Source: an uncultured Bacteroidales bacterium (lineage in GTDB: Bacteria; Bacteroidota; Bacteroidia; Bacteroidales; Bacteroidaceae). From it: DNA of 64,000 bases. The notes beneath the pieces are model-generated. The model was given only the letters and a program-made list of their open reading frames with translations. It did no database searches and was not told the DNA's origin. Of the stretch, positions 34,530 through 42,539 are shown one piece after another. How positions within the stretch are numbered: the first letter of the stretch is position 1; the number at the start of each line of letters is the position of its first letter. The DNA lies in NCBI GenBank assembly GCA_902787555.1, contig CADAGO010000004.1, positions 1 through 64,000 on the forward strand. The letters are read 5' to 3'. The position numbers were made by a program, and so were the translations under genes.

Positions 34530-35513
34530 ATGAAAAGAACTATTTCGTTACTCGTCGTACTATGCTTGGCAAGTGCGGCATTTGCAAAGAAAGGAGATTG
34601 GGTCACAATAAAGAATGGTGACCTGTGGTATGATACTGAAGGAAAAGTGGTACAAGCTCATGGAGCTGGTTTCCTGCAAGTGGGCGATACCTGGTATATG
34701 ATTGGAGAGGATCGCAGCCGTTCATGGAACCCTGATGTCAACATGTATTCCTCTAAAGACCTCCAGACCTGGAAGTTCGAAGGAAAAATCATTGAAAACG
34801 GAGTGACCCACAGCGACTTGGGGCGTAGCCGTTTTATCGAACGCCCCAAACTGATGTATTGCAAAAAGACGAAGCAGTTTGTGGTGTGGTGTCATTGGGA
34901 AGGAAGCAATTACGGAGCCAGCGAGGCAGGTGTGTTCTATGCCGATAAGGTGACAGGCCCTTATCACTTCAAAGCAGGCGAACGTCCTTTAGGCATTAAG
35001 AGCCGCGACTGCAATGTGTTTGTCGACGATGATGGTACCGCTTGGTTTATCTCGACCATTGAGGAAAACCAGCACTTGGGTTTCTTCCGTCTGGCAGACG
35101 ACTATCTGAGTGCCGTAGAATGTACTCAATTGTTCAAACGTCAGGCTCGCGAAGCACCTGCTATCGTAAAGGTAGACGGTGTCTACTATATGTTATCGAG
35201 TGCTTGCACAGGATGGGAGCCTAATCAGTGTAAACTATCGTGGACACGCAATCTGACTGAAGGATGGAGCCAACTGGAGAATATAGGCGACCGTATTGCC
35301 TACGACACGCAAGCTGCGTCAATCCTTACTATCAAAGGGACAAAAACGACCACCTACCTCTATGTAGGTGATCGTTGGATGGATCCCGACCTGCCTCGCT
35401 CCAAGACCATCATCTTCCCAATCTCGTTCAAGGACGGCAAATGTGACTTTACCTATCGTGAACAGTTTGAAATCAACTTCAAGACAGGCGAGTGGCGAGA
35501 AAAGAAAATGTGA
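34530..35513 (+). CDS. Secreted GH43-like glycoside hydrolase (five-bladed propeller)
   Basis: The 327-residue protein has a signal peptide (ending SAAFAKKG), then a propeller with AHGAGFLQVGDTWYMIGED (first-blade acid), SRDCNVFVDDDGTAWFIST (pKa-modulating Asp) and REAPAIVKVDGVYYMLSS (Glu acid in EAP), in the positions expected for GH43-related enzymes. The IGED start resembles the exo-beta-1,3-galactanase branch (GH43_24/34). It is not linked to a SusC/SusD pair in this window. Substrate is probably an arabinogalactan-type side chain, with low certainty. Confidence 0.8.
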   Translation: MKRTISLLVVLCLASAAFAKKGDWVTIKNGDLWYDTEGKVVQAHGAGFLQVGDTWYMIGEDRSRSWNPDVNMYSSKDLQTWKFEGKIIENGVTHSDLGRSRFIERPKLMYCKKTKQFVVWCHWEGSNYGASEAGVFYADKVTGPYHFKAGERPLGIKSRDCNVFVDDDGTAWFISTIEENQHLGFFRLADDYLSAVECTQLFKRQAREAPAIVKVDGVYYMLSSACTGWEPNQCKLSWTRNLTEGWSQLENIGDRIAYDTQAASILTIKGTKTTTYLYVGDRWMDPDLPRSKTIIFPISFKDGKCDFTYREQFEINFKTGEWREKKM

Positions 35514-35598
35514 GAAATCCAAATTTTTATGAAAAAAACTTGCAAGTCAGCTAAAAATTTCGTAACTTTGCAGTTGAAATAAACCTAGGAATATATCA

Positions 35599-35626
35599 CC
35601 CCCTTTAAGGGGGACAGGAGAGGGTC
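35599..35626. repeat. C/T-rich palindromic element, intergenic copy
   Basis: This 28-bp sequence (CCCCCTTTAAGGGGG plus ACAGGAGAGGGTC) is identical to the reverse complement of 37012-37039 inside the anti-sigma-like gene, 1.4 kb away. Confidence 0.85.
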
Positions 35627-35630
35627 TGGT

Positions 35631-35724
35631 CTTGCGGCGGCCGCCGCAAGATATTCGCACACCCGCCACAAGATATTGCCCCGCCCGCCGCAAGATATTG
35701 CCACGGGCGGGGCAAATTAGTTGC
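35631..35724. repeat. Array C: GCAAGATATTGC-type repeats, exact 22-bp period, led by a 20-bp palindrome
   Basis: A perfect 20-bp palindrome CTTGCGGCGG/CCGCCGCAAG (35631-35650) is followed by CAAGATATT units at 35647, 35669, 35691 and a degenerate one at 35713, each 22 bp apart, with GC-rich linkers. Further right, 35725-35970 shows no recognisable gene. Confidence 0.82.
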
Positions 35725-35969
35725 ACCCTATATCTATCCCTTTTCTCCTTAGGAGTTTTCCCTGTTACACCTTAGTCTTTTCCCCTTTTGGAGTGAGTAT
35801 CAATCAATATGATGGCTCAGCTGCAACCTACTCCTTTTCATTGAAATACTGTCCTGAAACATGATTGTTAGTAATATGGCGTATTTTCATAAACCTTCGT
35901 CTAAATTCTTGAACGCAGCAAATCAAATCCTTCTTGCAACGACATGCCATTCTCAACTGACACATTAGA

Positions 35970-36212
35970 ATCGTAATGCTTTTCAAGCAAACCAGTTGTC
36001 TGCTGTACATTCATGGAAATAACTGGTTCCAAAGCTTGGTCCAGAATACCTTCGCATCCATCGTTCCTTTCTTGTACGCTTGTCTGCCTGCTCAGGCAGG
36101 GATCACGATAATGTCATTATTGGCAATACCGGCCATCCTGTTTCCCGAAAGTATAAGGAAATGGTACAACAATGTCTGGAGAAGAAATCAGACCTTGATT
36201 GTAAGCATTAAC
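35970..36212 (+). pseudogene. Remnant of a LytTR-type response regulator DNA-binding domain
   Basis: In one frame the region reads CLLYIHGNNWFQ; after a +1/-1 shift near 36030 it continues LGPEYLRIHRSFLV...NVIIGNTGHPVSRKYKEMVQQ and stops. YLRIHRSFLV and IIG-T-G-PVSRKYKE are the characteristic core and C-terminal strands of LytTR domains. The receiver domain is absent upstream and the frame is broken, so this is a decayed fragment. The call rests on motif resemblance. Confidence 0.55.
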
Positions 36213-36215
36213 CAT

Positions 36216-36251
36216 AAAGAAGGATGCGCATGAAATGACACATCCTCCTTT
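36216..36251 (-). terminator. Probable terminator of the ECF sigma operon
   Basis: Arms AAAGAAGGATG (36216-36226) and CATCCTCCTTT (36241-36251) pair with one mismatch. On the minus strand the stem ends in TTTATGG, 20 nt after the DUF4252 stop. Confidence 0.55.
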
Positions 36252-36271
36252 GCTATAGACCTATTCTGAAT

Positions 36272-36754
36272 TTAGAATTTTGAACTCTCAGTCATCTTTT
36301 GTACATCTTCAATCTTGAAGGTGCCTGAGAAGGCGATGACGGCGGTTTCGTTGCTCTCGTCTGTGGACATAAGGATGACGGATTGTTTTTTGCCGTCCTT
36401 GAAGTAGATCCTCACCTTGCTGTCGTCTTCATCTACCTGCATCAGCATCTCGTACTTCTCGCGTTTCACCACATCGGCTACCTCGGCTTTGAGTTTAGTG
36501 CGTGCCGCTTTGTTTTCTGTCGTGATGATTTGGATGGCGTTGAGTTTGCCGAAGGCATTCTTCATATCCATTCCTGGTACTGAGGGGGTTGTGAGACCCT
36601 TGGCGAGTGTGAGCATCGCCTTGGAGATATAGACGTAGGTCACGTTCTTCATGTCGGAATACTTCTCAAATTCCTCCACTTGGGCATTGGCCGTGAGGGA
36701 GCTGAGTAGCATGATGAGTGCAAGTGTCAGTATTCGTGAAATAATTTTTCTCAT
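36272..36754 (-). CDS. DUF4252 secreted protein (distal copy)
   Basis: The 160-residue protein has a signal peptide ending TANAQ and the DUF4252 layout: a short KNVTYVYISKAML strand-helix, a MLMQVDEDDSKVRIYFKDGKK hairpin and a VIAFSGTFKIEDVQ ending. The function is unknown; DUF4252 genes commonly accompany ECF sigma/anti-sigma pairs in Bacteroidales. It is 4 nt after the anti-sigma-like gene and is a diverged paralogue of the DUF4252 protein at 38460. Confidence 0.8.
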   Translation of the reverse strand: MRKIISRILTLALIMLLSSLTANAQVEEFEKYSDMKNVTYVYISKAMLTLAKGLTTPSVPGMDMKNAFGKLNAIQIITTENKAARTKLKAEVADVVKREKYEMLMQVDEDDSKVRIYFKDGKKQSVILMSTDESNETAVIAFSGTFKIEDVQKMTESSKF

Positions 36755-36758
36755 ATTA

Positions 36759-37169
36759 TTATTTTAGTTTCGTTAGCTGTTTGTTTAATATCTCTTCTGC
36801 CTGACGGCCCTTCACATTTACGGCTTCATATTGTGCCATCCCCTTGTTGAGGTTGGTAGCTAGCAGTTGTAGGGCCTTCTGCGCTTCCATGCAGGCAATC
36901 TCAGGGTCATCGTATGTGTCAATGCTCCCTTTGTTCGATGGTGAGAGAGCCAAGTACAATCCGATTCCACAGACGAGGATGAAGGAGGCAGCGAGTCCCA
37001 AGGCCCTCCAAGACCCTCTCCTGTCCCCCTTAAAGGGGGATGATTTGAAGTCTCCCTTTAAGGGAGATTTAGAGGGTCGTGCCCACTCGTCAATCTTAGC
37101 TGACAGCCGCTCTTCCAGTCCTTCAGGGATTGGAATCCGTTCAAGCTCTTTTATGTTCAGTTCGTCCAT
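36759..37169 (-). CDS. Small single-pass membrane protein, putative anti-sigma factor
   Basis: The 136-residue protein has a cytosolic N-terminus (about 55 residues), one membrane helix (ALGLAASFILVCGIGLYLAL) and an outer C-terminal part of about 60 residues. Position directly after an ECF sigma gene (13-bp overlap) suggests an anti-sigma or sigma-regulating role. Residues about 31-52 (SPLKGDFKSSPFKGDRRGS) are encoded by an inserted double palindrome (37012-37078), so the ancestral cytosolic part was shorter. No zinc-binding HxxxCxxC is present. Confidence 0.65.
   Translation of the reverse strand: MDELNIKELERIPIPEGLEERLSAKIDEWARPSKSPLKGDFKSSPFKGDRRGSWRALGLAASFILVCGIGLYLALSPSNKGSIDTYDDPEIACMEAQKALQLLATNLNKGMAQYEAVNVKGRQAEEILNKQLTKLK
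37012..37078. repeat. Double C/T-rich palindrome inside the anti-sigma-like gene
   Basis: Outer arms GACCCTCT (37012-37019) and AGAGGGTC (37071-37078) enclose two hairpins, CCCCCTTAAAGGGGG (37025-37039) and CTCCCTTTAAGGGAG (37052-37066). The frame is kept open. Confidence 0.85.
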
Positions 37170-37663
37170 GTTTTTGTCAGTTGATTAAATTGTTCTTGCA
37201 ATAGTTTCTTCGTTCTCGATATGATAACCCTAATGTTTCCTGGGGAAAGCCCCGTGGCTTGCTGTATCTCTTGGTAGTTGCGATCTTCCTCCACATGCAT
37301 CTGCATCACTTGGCGTTGCTTATCGGGTAGGTGCTCAATGAGCCCTCTCATCTGCTCCACTTCGTCGTGAGTTTCGTAGGAGAGGCGAGCCTCATCGGGC
37401 TGATTAGCCTCATCAATCTCCAGAGGAACGGTCTCAATATGCTTCAGTCGCCTTTGGTCGCGATAGAGATTACGCATCAGGGTGATGAGATAAGCCTCGG
37501 ATTGAGCTTCAGGAGGCAGGTCGTCGCGCTTCGTCCATAGCTTCAGATAGGTATCTTGAAGCAAGTCCTCCGCGTCCTGCTGGTTGCCCGTCGTGTGATA
37601 AGCCACTCGATAGAGTAGCCGATGAAAGGGCATGAACCGTTGCTTAAACTCCTGAGCCGTCAT
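37157..37663 (-). CDS. ECF-type RNA polymerase sigma factor
   Basis: The 168-residue sigma factor has region 2 (FHRLLYRVAYHTTGNQQDAEDLLQDTYLKLW) and region 4 (LPDKQRQVMQMHVEEDRNYQEIQQATGLSPGNIRVIISRTKKLL), with no region 3. The open frame begins with TTG at 37666, directly abutting the previous stop; ATG 37663 is preferred. It is co-transcribed with DUF4252-type proteins and the membrane protein next door, whose genes it probably controls. Confidence 0.93.
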   Translation of the reverse strand: MTAQEFKQRFMPFHRLLYRVAYHTTGNQQDAEDLLQDTYLKLWTKRDDLPPEAQSEAYLITLMRNLYRDQRRLKHIETVPLEIDEANQPDEARLSYETHDEVEQMRGLIEHLPDKQRQVMQMHVEEDRNYQEIQQATGLSPGNIRVIISRTKKLLQEQFNQLTKTWTN

Positions 37664-37666
37664 CAA

Positions 37667-38452
37667 TTACTTTGTCTCCTTATCTGAACGAGAGAATTCA
37701 ATCACTACTTTCTTGTCGGTATTGGGATATTTCTCCTTCACAGCACCACCTACAATCCAACTTTCTACATTGAAATGATAGTCATTCTCTTCCATGTACT
37801 TGGCAGCGTCTTCTGTTGAGTGGAGGTCTGGATATTCCTTACCATTGATGACGATAAGCACATTCCCTTTCTTTACTTCCTCCAGCACATCTCCCATTTC
37901 TACCACTTCACCATTGTCGTCATCGTCATCGATAACAAGGTCGTCATCAGAAAACATTGAGTCAGCTTTTTCTGCAAAAGTCTTGAGCAGTTCGTCCTTT
38001 GATATCTTACAATCACAATGTCCTAAGACTGTCTTTCCCCATATGTCCACTCTTATCAAGACATCTCTCACTATGTCCTTCTGTACCTTACCATATAGCT
38101 TGAGTTTTATATTTAAGGTGAACATCTGGTTCATCAAGTTGCCAATCACGTTGCCTGCCTCCTTTGGCTCATCGTTTTTATTGACTTCCGTCAGCAGTTC
38201 ATAACCTTTGAGTGCCTTGATGTCGGCATTGAGTTGTGCTTTCTGGTCGTCGTCAAGCTCCACTTGAACATGCTCAGCTTTATATAGTTCACCACTCAGC
38301 GAAAAATCTTTGCGGACTTCTTCTGTGTTAATTTTGTATTCCGCTCCAGGGAATGCTTTGTATTTCTCAATGAGTTTGGCAGCTGTCTGAGCCATCGCAC
38401 AACTCGCTGCACCCATGAGAAGTATTGCTAATAATGTTCGTTTCATATTCAT
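37667..38452 (-). CDS. Secreted protein of the ECF operon, DUF6108-like
   Basis: About 261 residues with a signal peptide (LLMGAASCAMAQ). KLIEKYKAFPGAEYKINTEEVRK near the N-terminus and an acidic stretch (DDDLVIDDDDDNGE, about 185-198) are visible. The protein appears related to Bacteroidales secreted proteins found with DUF4252 genes; the DUF6108 name is a tentative assignment. Start at 38452 is chosen because the longer frame runs into the upstream gene. Its function is not known. Confidence 0.65.
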   Translation of the reverse strand: MNMKRTLLAILLMGAASCAMAQTAAKLIEKYKAFPGAEYKINTEEVRKDFSLSGELYKAEHVQVELDDDQKAQLNADIKALKGYELLTEVNKNDEPKEAGNVIGNLMNQMFTLNIKLKLYGKVQKDIVRDVLIRVDIWGKTVLGHCDCKISKDELLKTFAEKADSMFSDDDLVIDDDDDNGEVVEMGDVLEEVKKGNVLIVINGKEYPDLHSTEDAAKYMEENDYHFNVESWIVGGAVKEKYPNTDKKVVIEFSRSDKETK

Positions 38453-38459
38453 TTTGTTT

Positions 38460-38978
38460 TTAAATTGCACCTCCTCCTTGCATTGCACCTTGAAGCAAAC
38501 CACCTAAGTTGAATGCGCCTTTCAGTACAACGAAAACTGTTTCATTTTTTTCTTCGACCAAAAGGGCAGAAGTATTGATGTCGCCATTTTTCGCATGGTA
38601 AATCTTTACTTTCGGGTAATCATTACCAGTTATATCAAACAACGACTGGAGGTCATTGGATTTGATAAAGCTCTGAGCAGCGTTCTTTATTTTCTTAGCT
38701 AAACGCTTCGAAGCATCCGTCTTAATGACATACACTTCGTCCAACAGATTAAGGATTTCTCCTTTTGCATCTTTGATAATAGAGTTGTCGCCTACATCGA
38801 TGCTTCCTTTGTTTTCAGCAAGGTTGGTCAGTGCAGCTTTGTCGAAATGCACATATTCCACACCCTTCAGTTCCGACAATTTCTCCAGTTGTGCCTTTTG
38901 TGCGTTGAGAGAATAGCAATACATAGAAGCAAAGGCAATCAGTGCTACTCTCAGATAAAAATACATTGTTGTACGCAT
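38460..38978 (-). CDS. DUF4252 secreted protein (proximal copy)
   Basis: The 172-residue protein has a signal peptide ending SLNAQ. KGVEYVHFDKAAL, YPKVKIYHAKNGD and ETVFVVLKGAFNLGGLLQG match the DUF4252 layout. It is the first gene of the sigma operon and lies about 50 nt downstream of an ECF-like promoter. Start may be Met 38966. The C-terminus is Gly/Met-rich. Confidence 0.78.
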   Translation of the reverse strand: MRTTMYFYLRVALIAFASMYCYSLNAQKAQLEKLSELKGVEYVHFDKAALTNLAENKGSIDVGDNSIIKDAKGEILNLLDEVYVIKTDASKRLAKKIKNAAQSFIKSNDLQSLFDITGNDYPKVKIYHAKNGDINTSALLVEEKNETVFVVLKGAFNLGGLLQGAMQGGGAI

Positions 38979-39033
38979 AATTTCATTTGTTTTTATTTTA
39001 ATAATCCGTTTGTTTTAGAAGTCCTTCTAATTG

Positions 39034-39064
39034 TACAAACGAGATTTTAGAAGGAAATGTTACA
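39034..39064 (-). promoter_or_regulatory. ECF-type promoter (TGTAAC, 17 bp, CGTTTGTA)
   Basis: On the minus strand TGTAAC (39059-39064) and CGTTTGTA (39034-39041) are 17 bp apart, resembling the promoters that precede Bacteroidetes ECF sigma operons. An 8-bp inverted repeat (CCTTCTAA 39023-39030, TTAGAAGG 39047-39054) straddles the -10 region. Confidence 0.6.
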
Positions 39065-39098
39065 AAGAAAGGCGAAAAAAAAATTTCGCCCTTCGTTT

Positions 39099-39518
39099 TT
39101 ATCCTTTTGCCTTGAATGCCATTGCATATAACTTCATCTGTTTCAACATGGCCAGGAGGCCATTGGAACGTGTTGGTGACAGATGCTCTGTGAGCCCGAT
39201 GTCATTGATGAAATGCAGGTCGGCATTGAGTATCTCGTCAGGTGTATGGTCGGATAATACGCGTATTAATAAGGTAACGATGCCTTTCACGATAAGGGCA
39301 TCGCTCTCTGCCTGGAAATGTATCTTCCCATCGATGTAGTCGGCTTGTAACCACACACGACTCTGGCAGCCATCAATCAAGTTCTGAGGTGTCTTGTATT
39401 GCTCGGGCAATGGTTCCTGCTCACTCCCGAGGTCTATCAGTAACTGGTATTTGTCCATCCAGTCATCATAATCGCTAAATTCATCGATGACTTCCTGCTG
39501 TAATTCTTCTATTGCCAT
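39099..39518 (-). CDS. sufE: SufE family sulfur acceptor
   Basis: The 139-residue SufE-like protein accepts persulfide sulfur from a cysteine desulfurase during Fe-S cluster assembly. The acceptor Cys is in LIDGCQSRVWLQ (about residue 51). Overall length and the IKGIVTLL/LSPTRSNGLLAML segments fit SufE. No other suf gene is in the window. It stands 45 nt downstream of the M28 peptidase gene. Confidence 0.92.
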   Translation of the reverse strand: MAIEELQQEVIDEFSDYDDWMDKYQLLIDLGSEQEPLPEQYKTPQNLIDGCQSRVWLQADYIDGKIHFQAESDALIVKGIVTLLIRVLSDHTPDEILNADLHFINDIGLTEHLSPTRSNGLLAMLKQMKLYAMAFKAKG

Positions 39519-39563
39519 CTCATTTACTATTTACCATTCACCATTTACTATTTTATCCGTTTT

Positions 39564-40535
39564 TCATCTCTCTGTATAGATTACTTCCATCACGGTTTGT
39601 CCCACCGCTTTGAGAGTTTGTTTGTCAATATTACCTACATTGTCATTCATTGTGTGCCACGTCTTGCAGAAAGTGTTTTCGTTTGCGTCACGAGCGATGA
39701 TGTCGATACAAGGGATGCCCGACATGTTGACCTGTACATGGTCGTCAGTAATGCCTCCCCCATTTGTATTCTTGAATAAATCACCAAAACCTAGACGAAT
39801 GGCTTTTGACCACACTTTATCTACAACACTTGGGGCGTATGCCATCGAGTAGGCTTCTTTCTCAAACACACAATTGCTGCCACCTACCATATCGAGCAAG
39901 ATGCCATAACGGGCTGTGTAGCCATCTGCATGATGCTTTCCTGCCCAATATTGTGAACCTAAGCACCATGTGCTTGCGTTGTCATCACCTTTGTCAGCCC
40001 ATTCTGGTGTACCACAATCCTCTGCATCAAAACAGATGAGGTCTACACCTATTCCTGGTGCTTTCTGTTGAATCTGACGGGCAATCTCCATCATCACTGC
40101 CACACCACTGGCTCCATCATTTGCTCCGTCAATCGGTGCACGGTGATTGTCGGCATTCGCATCGTGGTCTGCCCAGGGGCGAGAATCCCAGTGTGAACAA
40201 ATCATCAGTCGTACGGGATTGTCGAGGTTGTATGATGCCACGATGTTGCGCATTCTCACCTTTGTGCCATCATACAGCACACCCTCTGCATCCTGGTTGA
40301 CAATTTGCGCGCCAAACGACTCAAACTTGGCAGCGATATAGTCGGCACAAGCGTCATGAGCCTCTGAGTTCATCACGCGCGGTCCGAATGCACATTGCTC
40401 TGCAATATATAGATAGGCACTGTCTGCATTGAAATCAGGCGACTGCTGCTCATACACTGTTTCTGCAGGTTTTGGAGTGTTAGTACATGATGCGATAAGC
40501 ATCGCAGCTATGCATAATATGAGTGGTTGTTTCAT
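39564..40535 (-). CDS. M28 family zinc peptidase / glutaminyl cyclase-like lipoprotein
   Basis: The 323-residue protein has a lipoprotein signal (MLIASC). Metal ligands appear in CSHWDSRPWADHD, DGANDGASGVAVMMEIAR, FDAEDCG and HTMNDN, as in the M28 branch that includes glutaminyl-peptide cyclotransferases. It may form pyroglutamate at peptide N-termini or act as an aminopeptidase. It follows the GATase-dipeptidase fusion by 4 nt, which suggests a joint role in gamma-glutamyl or dipeptide catabolism. Confidence 0.88.
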   Translation of the reverse strand: MKQPLILCIAAMLIASCTNTPKPAETVYEQQSPDFNADSAYLYIAEQCAFGPRVMNSEAHDACADYIAAKFESFGAQIVNQDAEGVLYDGTKVRMRNIVASYNLDNPVRLMICSHWDSRPWADHDANADNHRAPIDGANDGASGVAVMMEIARQIQQKAPGIGVDLICFDAEDCGTPEWADKGDDNASTWCLGSQYWAGKHHADGYTARYGILLDMVGGSNCVFEKEAYSMAYAPSVVDKVWSKAIRLGFGDLFKNTNGGGITDDHVQVNMSGIPCIDIIARDANENTFCKTWHTMNDNVGNIDKQTLKAVGQTVMEVIYTER

Positions 40536-40539
40536 TGTT

Positions 40540-42303
40540 TTATTGTTTTTGATATTGGTTCATCACTCTGAGGAAGTTGGCTCCCCAAATCAGTTCGATA
40601 TCGTGGTCACTATAGCGTTGTTGAAGCAATTGACGTGTGAAGTTGATCAGTTCGCTTGCCGAGGCAATCCCTATCACACCCCCATCACCATCAAAGTCTG
40701 TACCGATACCTACATGTTCGATACCCATCACATCCACCATGTGGTTCAGATGATGGACGGCATCGATGATGGTTGCTCCACCCTCTTTCTTCAAGAATCC
40801 GTCGTAGAAGGTGACCTGTGCCACACCTCCACTCTGTGCCAGACGTCGCATTTGGTCGTCTGTAAGGTTGCGAGGATGGTCACATAGCAGGCGTGACGAT
40901 GAGTGGCTGCATACAATCGGCAGCTTACTGATATCTATTGCATCATAGAAACTCTTTTCACCGGCATGTGAGAGATCGACCATCATACCCACACGATTCA
41001 TCTCTTGGATGACCTGCTCGCCAAATGCACTCACACCGCCATGTTCGTTGTTTCCTTTCGCTGAATCGCAAATGTCATTATCACCATTATGGCAGAGTGT
41101 CATATAGACAACACCCCGATTACGGAAGCGTTCAACATTGCTGATGTCCTTTCCAATGGCATAGCCGTTTTCAATGCCTAGCATAATGGACTTCCTACCT
41201 GCCTGCTTGTTTTGATAAAGGTCGGCTGGTGTCTTAGCGATACTGATGAAATCGGGACTTTTGGCAACCATCTGCTCAATTTCGTCCAAGATTCTGTCGG
41301 CTTTCCTTGTTGCTGCAAGCAGTGAGGCATCATCGCGTTCCTCTTGTTTCAGATATGCCACCATGATGCTGGCATCGAGATGTCCTTCCGTCATCTTGTG
41401 CAGGTCAACCAGTATCTTTGGATCACGACTTTGGAAATTGATGTCTTGATCGAAGAACATAGGTGTATCGCAATGTGAATCGAGCGACAGAATCTTTCCA
41501 TGCAGACGTTTTGCCTTGCGGAATGATGTCGCTTCGGTAATCAACCATCTGAACAAAGGCAGCATACATTCATCACCATTCAGGCAAAAACACTCTGGGT
41601 GCCACTGAACACCAATGATGGATTTGAAGGTGGTTGATTCAATTGCTTCAATTACCCCATCAGGACTCATCGCACTTATCCTAAATCCTTCTGGTATCTG
41701 CCTGACCGCCTGATGATGAAACGAATTGACGTGAAGACAACCTTTCGTTTCTGCAAAGATATTATATAATAAGGTGTCTGGCTCGATTGTTACCGTATGC
41801 GAAGCTGTACCACGATCCAAGTCTTGACTATGTTTCACGCAAACGCCTTCTACCTGTGTGTTGATATCTTGATAGAGTTTGCCTCCTAAAGCCGCAGCGA
41901 TAATTTGAATCCCCTTGCAGATGCCTAATATCGGAATCTGACGATTGTAGGCGAGTTTGGCCAACAATAGCTCCTGCGCATCTCTCACGGGTGTCACACC
42001 ATGCAACTCACGCACAGGCTCCTCACCCAGATACAACGGGTTGATGTCGCCTCCTCCACTGAAGATAAGGCCGTCAAGATTATCTAACTGGTCAGCAAGA
42101 ATATCTGTCTGCTCATAGGGAGGGATGATGACAGGAATACCACCTGCCTGCAATACGGAACGGTAATAACCTTCTGCCAATGTACACAACTGATCGCCCA
42201 AATTGCCTGTAATGCCAATCACAGGATGTGACTGCCTGGATGGCAGTTCGGCAGTAAGGTTTCGGTATGTGTCCTGCCAATTAAAACTGTCAGATTTGTT
42301 CAT
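40540..42303 (-). CDS. Fusion of gamma-glutamyl hydrolase-type GATase and membrane dipeptidase
   Basis: The 587-residue protein joins two enzymes. Residues 20-255 are a class I glutamine-amidotransferase fold of the PuuD type, with SGGGDINP, nucleophile Cys in GICKGIQ and the His-Glu pair in GVQWHPECF. Residues 270-587 are a renal-dipeptidase (M19) barrel with LDSHCDTP, the bridging region IENGYAIGKD, VDLSHAG, CSHSSSR and GTDFDGDGG. Both sets of catalytic residues look intact. There is no signal peptide. It may cleave gamma-glutamyl amides and then dipeptides. Confidence 0.9.
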   Translation of the reverse strand: MNKSDSFNWQDTYRNLTAELPSRQSHPVIGITGNLGDQLCTLAEGYYRSVLQAGGIPVIIPPYEQTDILADQLDNLDGLIFSGGGDINPLYLGEEPVRELHGVTPVRDAQELLLAKLAYNRQIPILGICKGIQIIAAALGGKLYQDINTQVEGVCVKHSQDLDRGTASHTVTIEPDTLLYNIFAETKGCLHVNSFHHQAVRQIPEGFRISAMSPDGVIEAIESTTFKSIIGVQWHPECFCLNGDECMLPLFRWLITEATSFRKAKRLHGKILSLDSHCDTPMFFDQDINFQSRDPKILVDLHKMTEGHLDASIMVAYLKQEERDDASLLAATRKADRILDEIEQMVAKSPDFISIAKTPADLYQNKQAGRKSIMLGIENGYAIGKDISNVERFRNRGVVYMTLCHNGDNDICDSAKGNNEHGGVSAFGEQVIQEMNRVGMMVDLSHAGEKSFYDAIDISKLPIVCSHSSSRLLCDHPRNLTDDQMRRLAQSGGVAQVTFYDGFLKKEGGATIIDAVHHLNHMVDVMGIEHVGIGTDFDGDGGVIGIASASELINFTRQLLQQRYSDHDIELIWGANFLRVMNQYQKQ

Positions 42304-42409
42304 TATCTAATCTTTACTTTCTCTTTCATGATGAAATGCAATTCCTCATTACAATGCAAAACTCAAGAAGACTTGACTCTGCTCTTGCTCTATTCGCCAT
42401 TTCTCGATG

Positions 42410-42417
42410 CAAAGTTA
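42410..42417 (-). promoter_or_regulatory. Promoter -7 box (TAACTTTG) of the GATase-dipeptidase operon
   Basis: CAAAGTTA on the plus strand. It gives a leader of about 100 nt in the divergent 236-bp spacer with ychF. Confidence 0.65.
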
Positions 42418-42512
42418 CGAAAAAAAGTATAAAGTGAAGCGTGAAGCATGTAGAGAGTTAAGAAAAAGTGAAATAATTATGCATTATGAATTATGAATTG
42501 TGAATTATTTTG

Positions 42513-42520
42513 TAATTTTG
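42513..42520 (+). promoter_or_regulatory. Promoter -7 box (TAATTTTG) of ychF
   Basis: TAATTTTG lies 20 bp before the ATG, immediately after an A/T repeat (42477-42508) that also occurs at the trpC-trpF junction. Confidence 0.65.
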
Positions 42521-42539
42521 CAGTGTAATAATTTATGAT

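Noticed and set aside
35725..35970. Leftward frame around 35828-36010 as a gene
   Set aside because: Sixty codons with no start context, signal or family resemblance; it overlaps the LytTR remnant.
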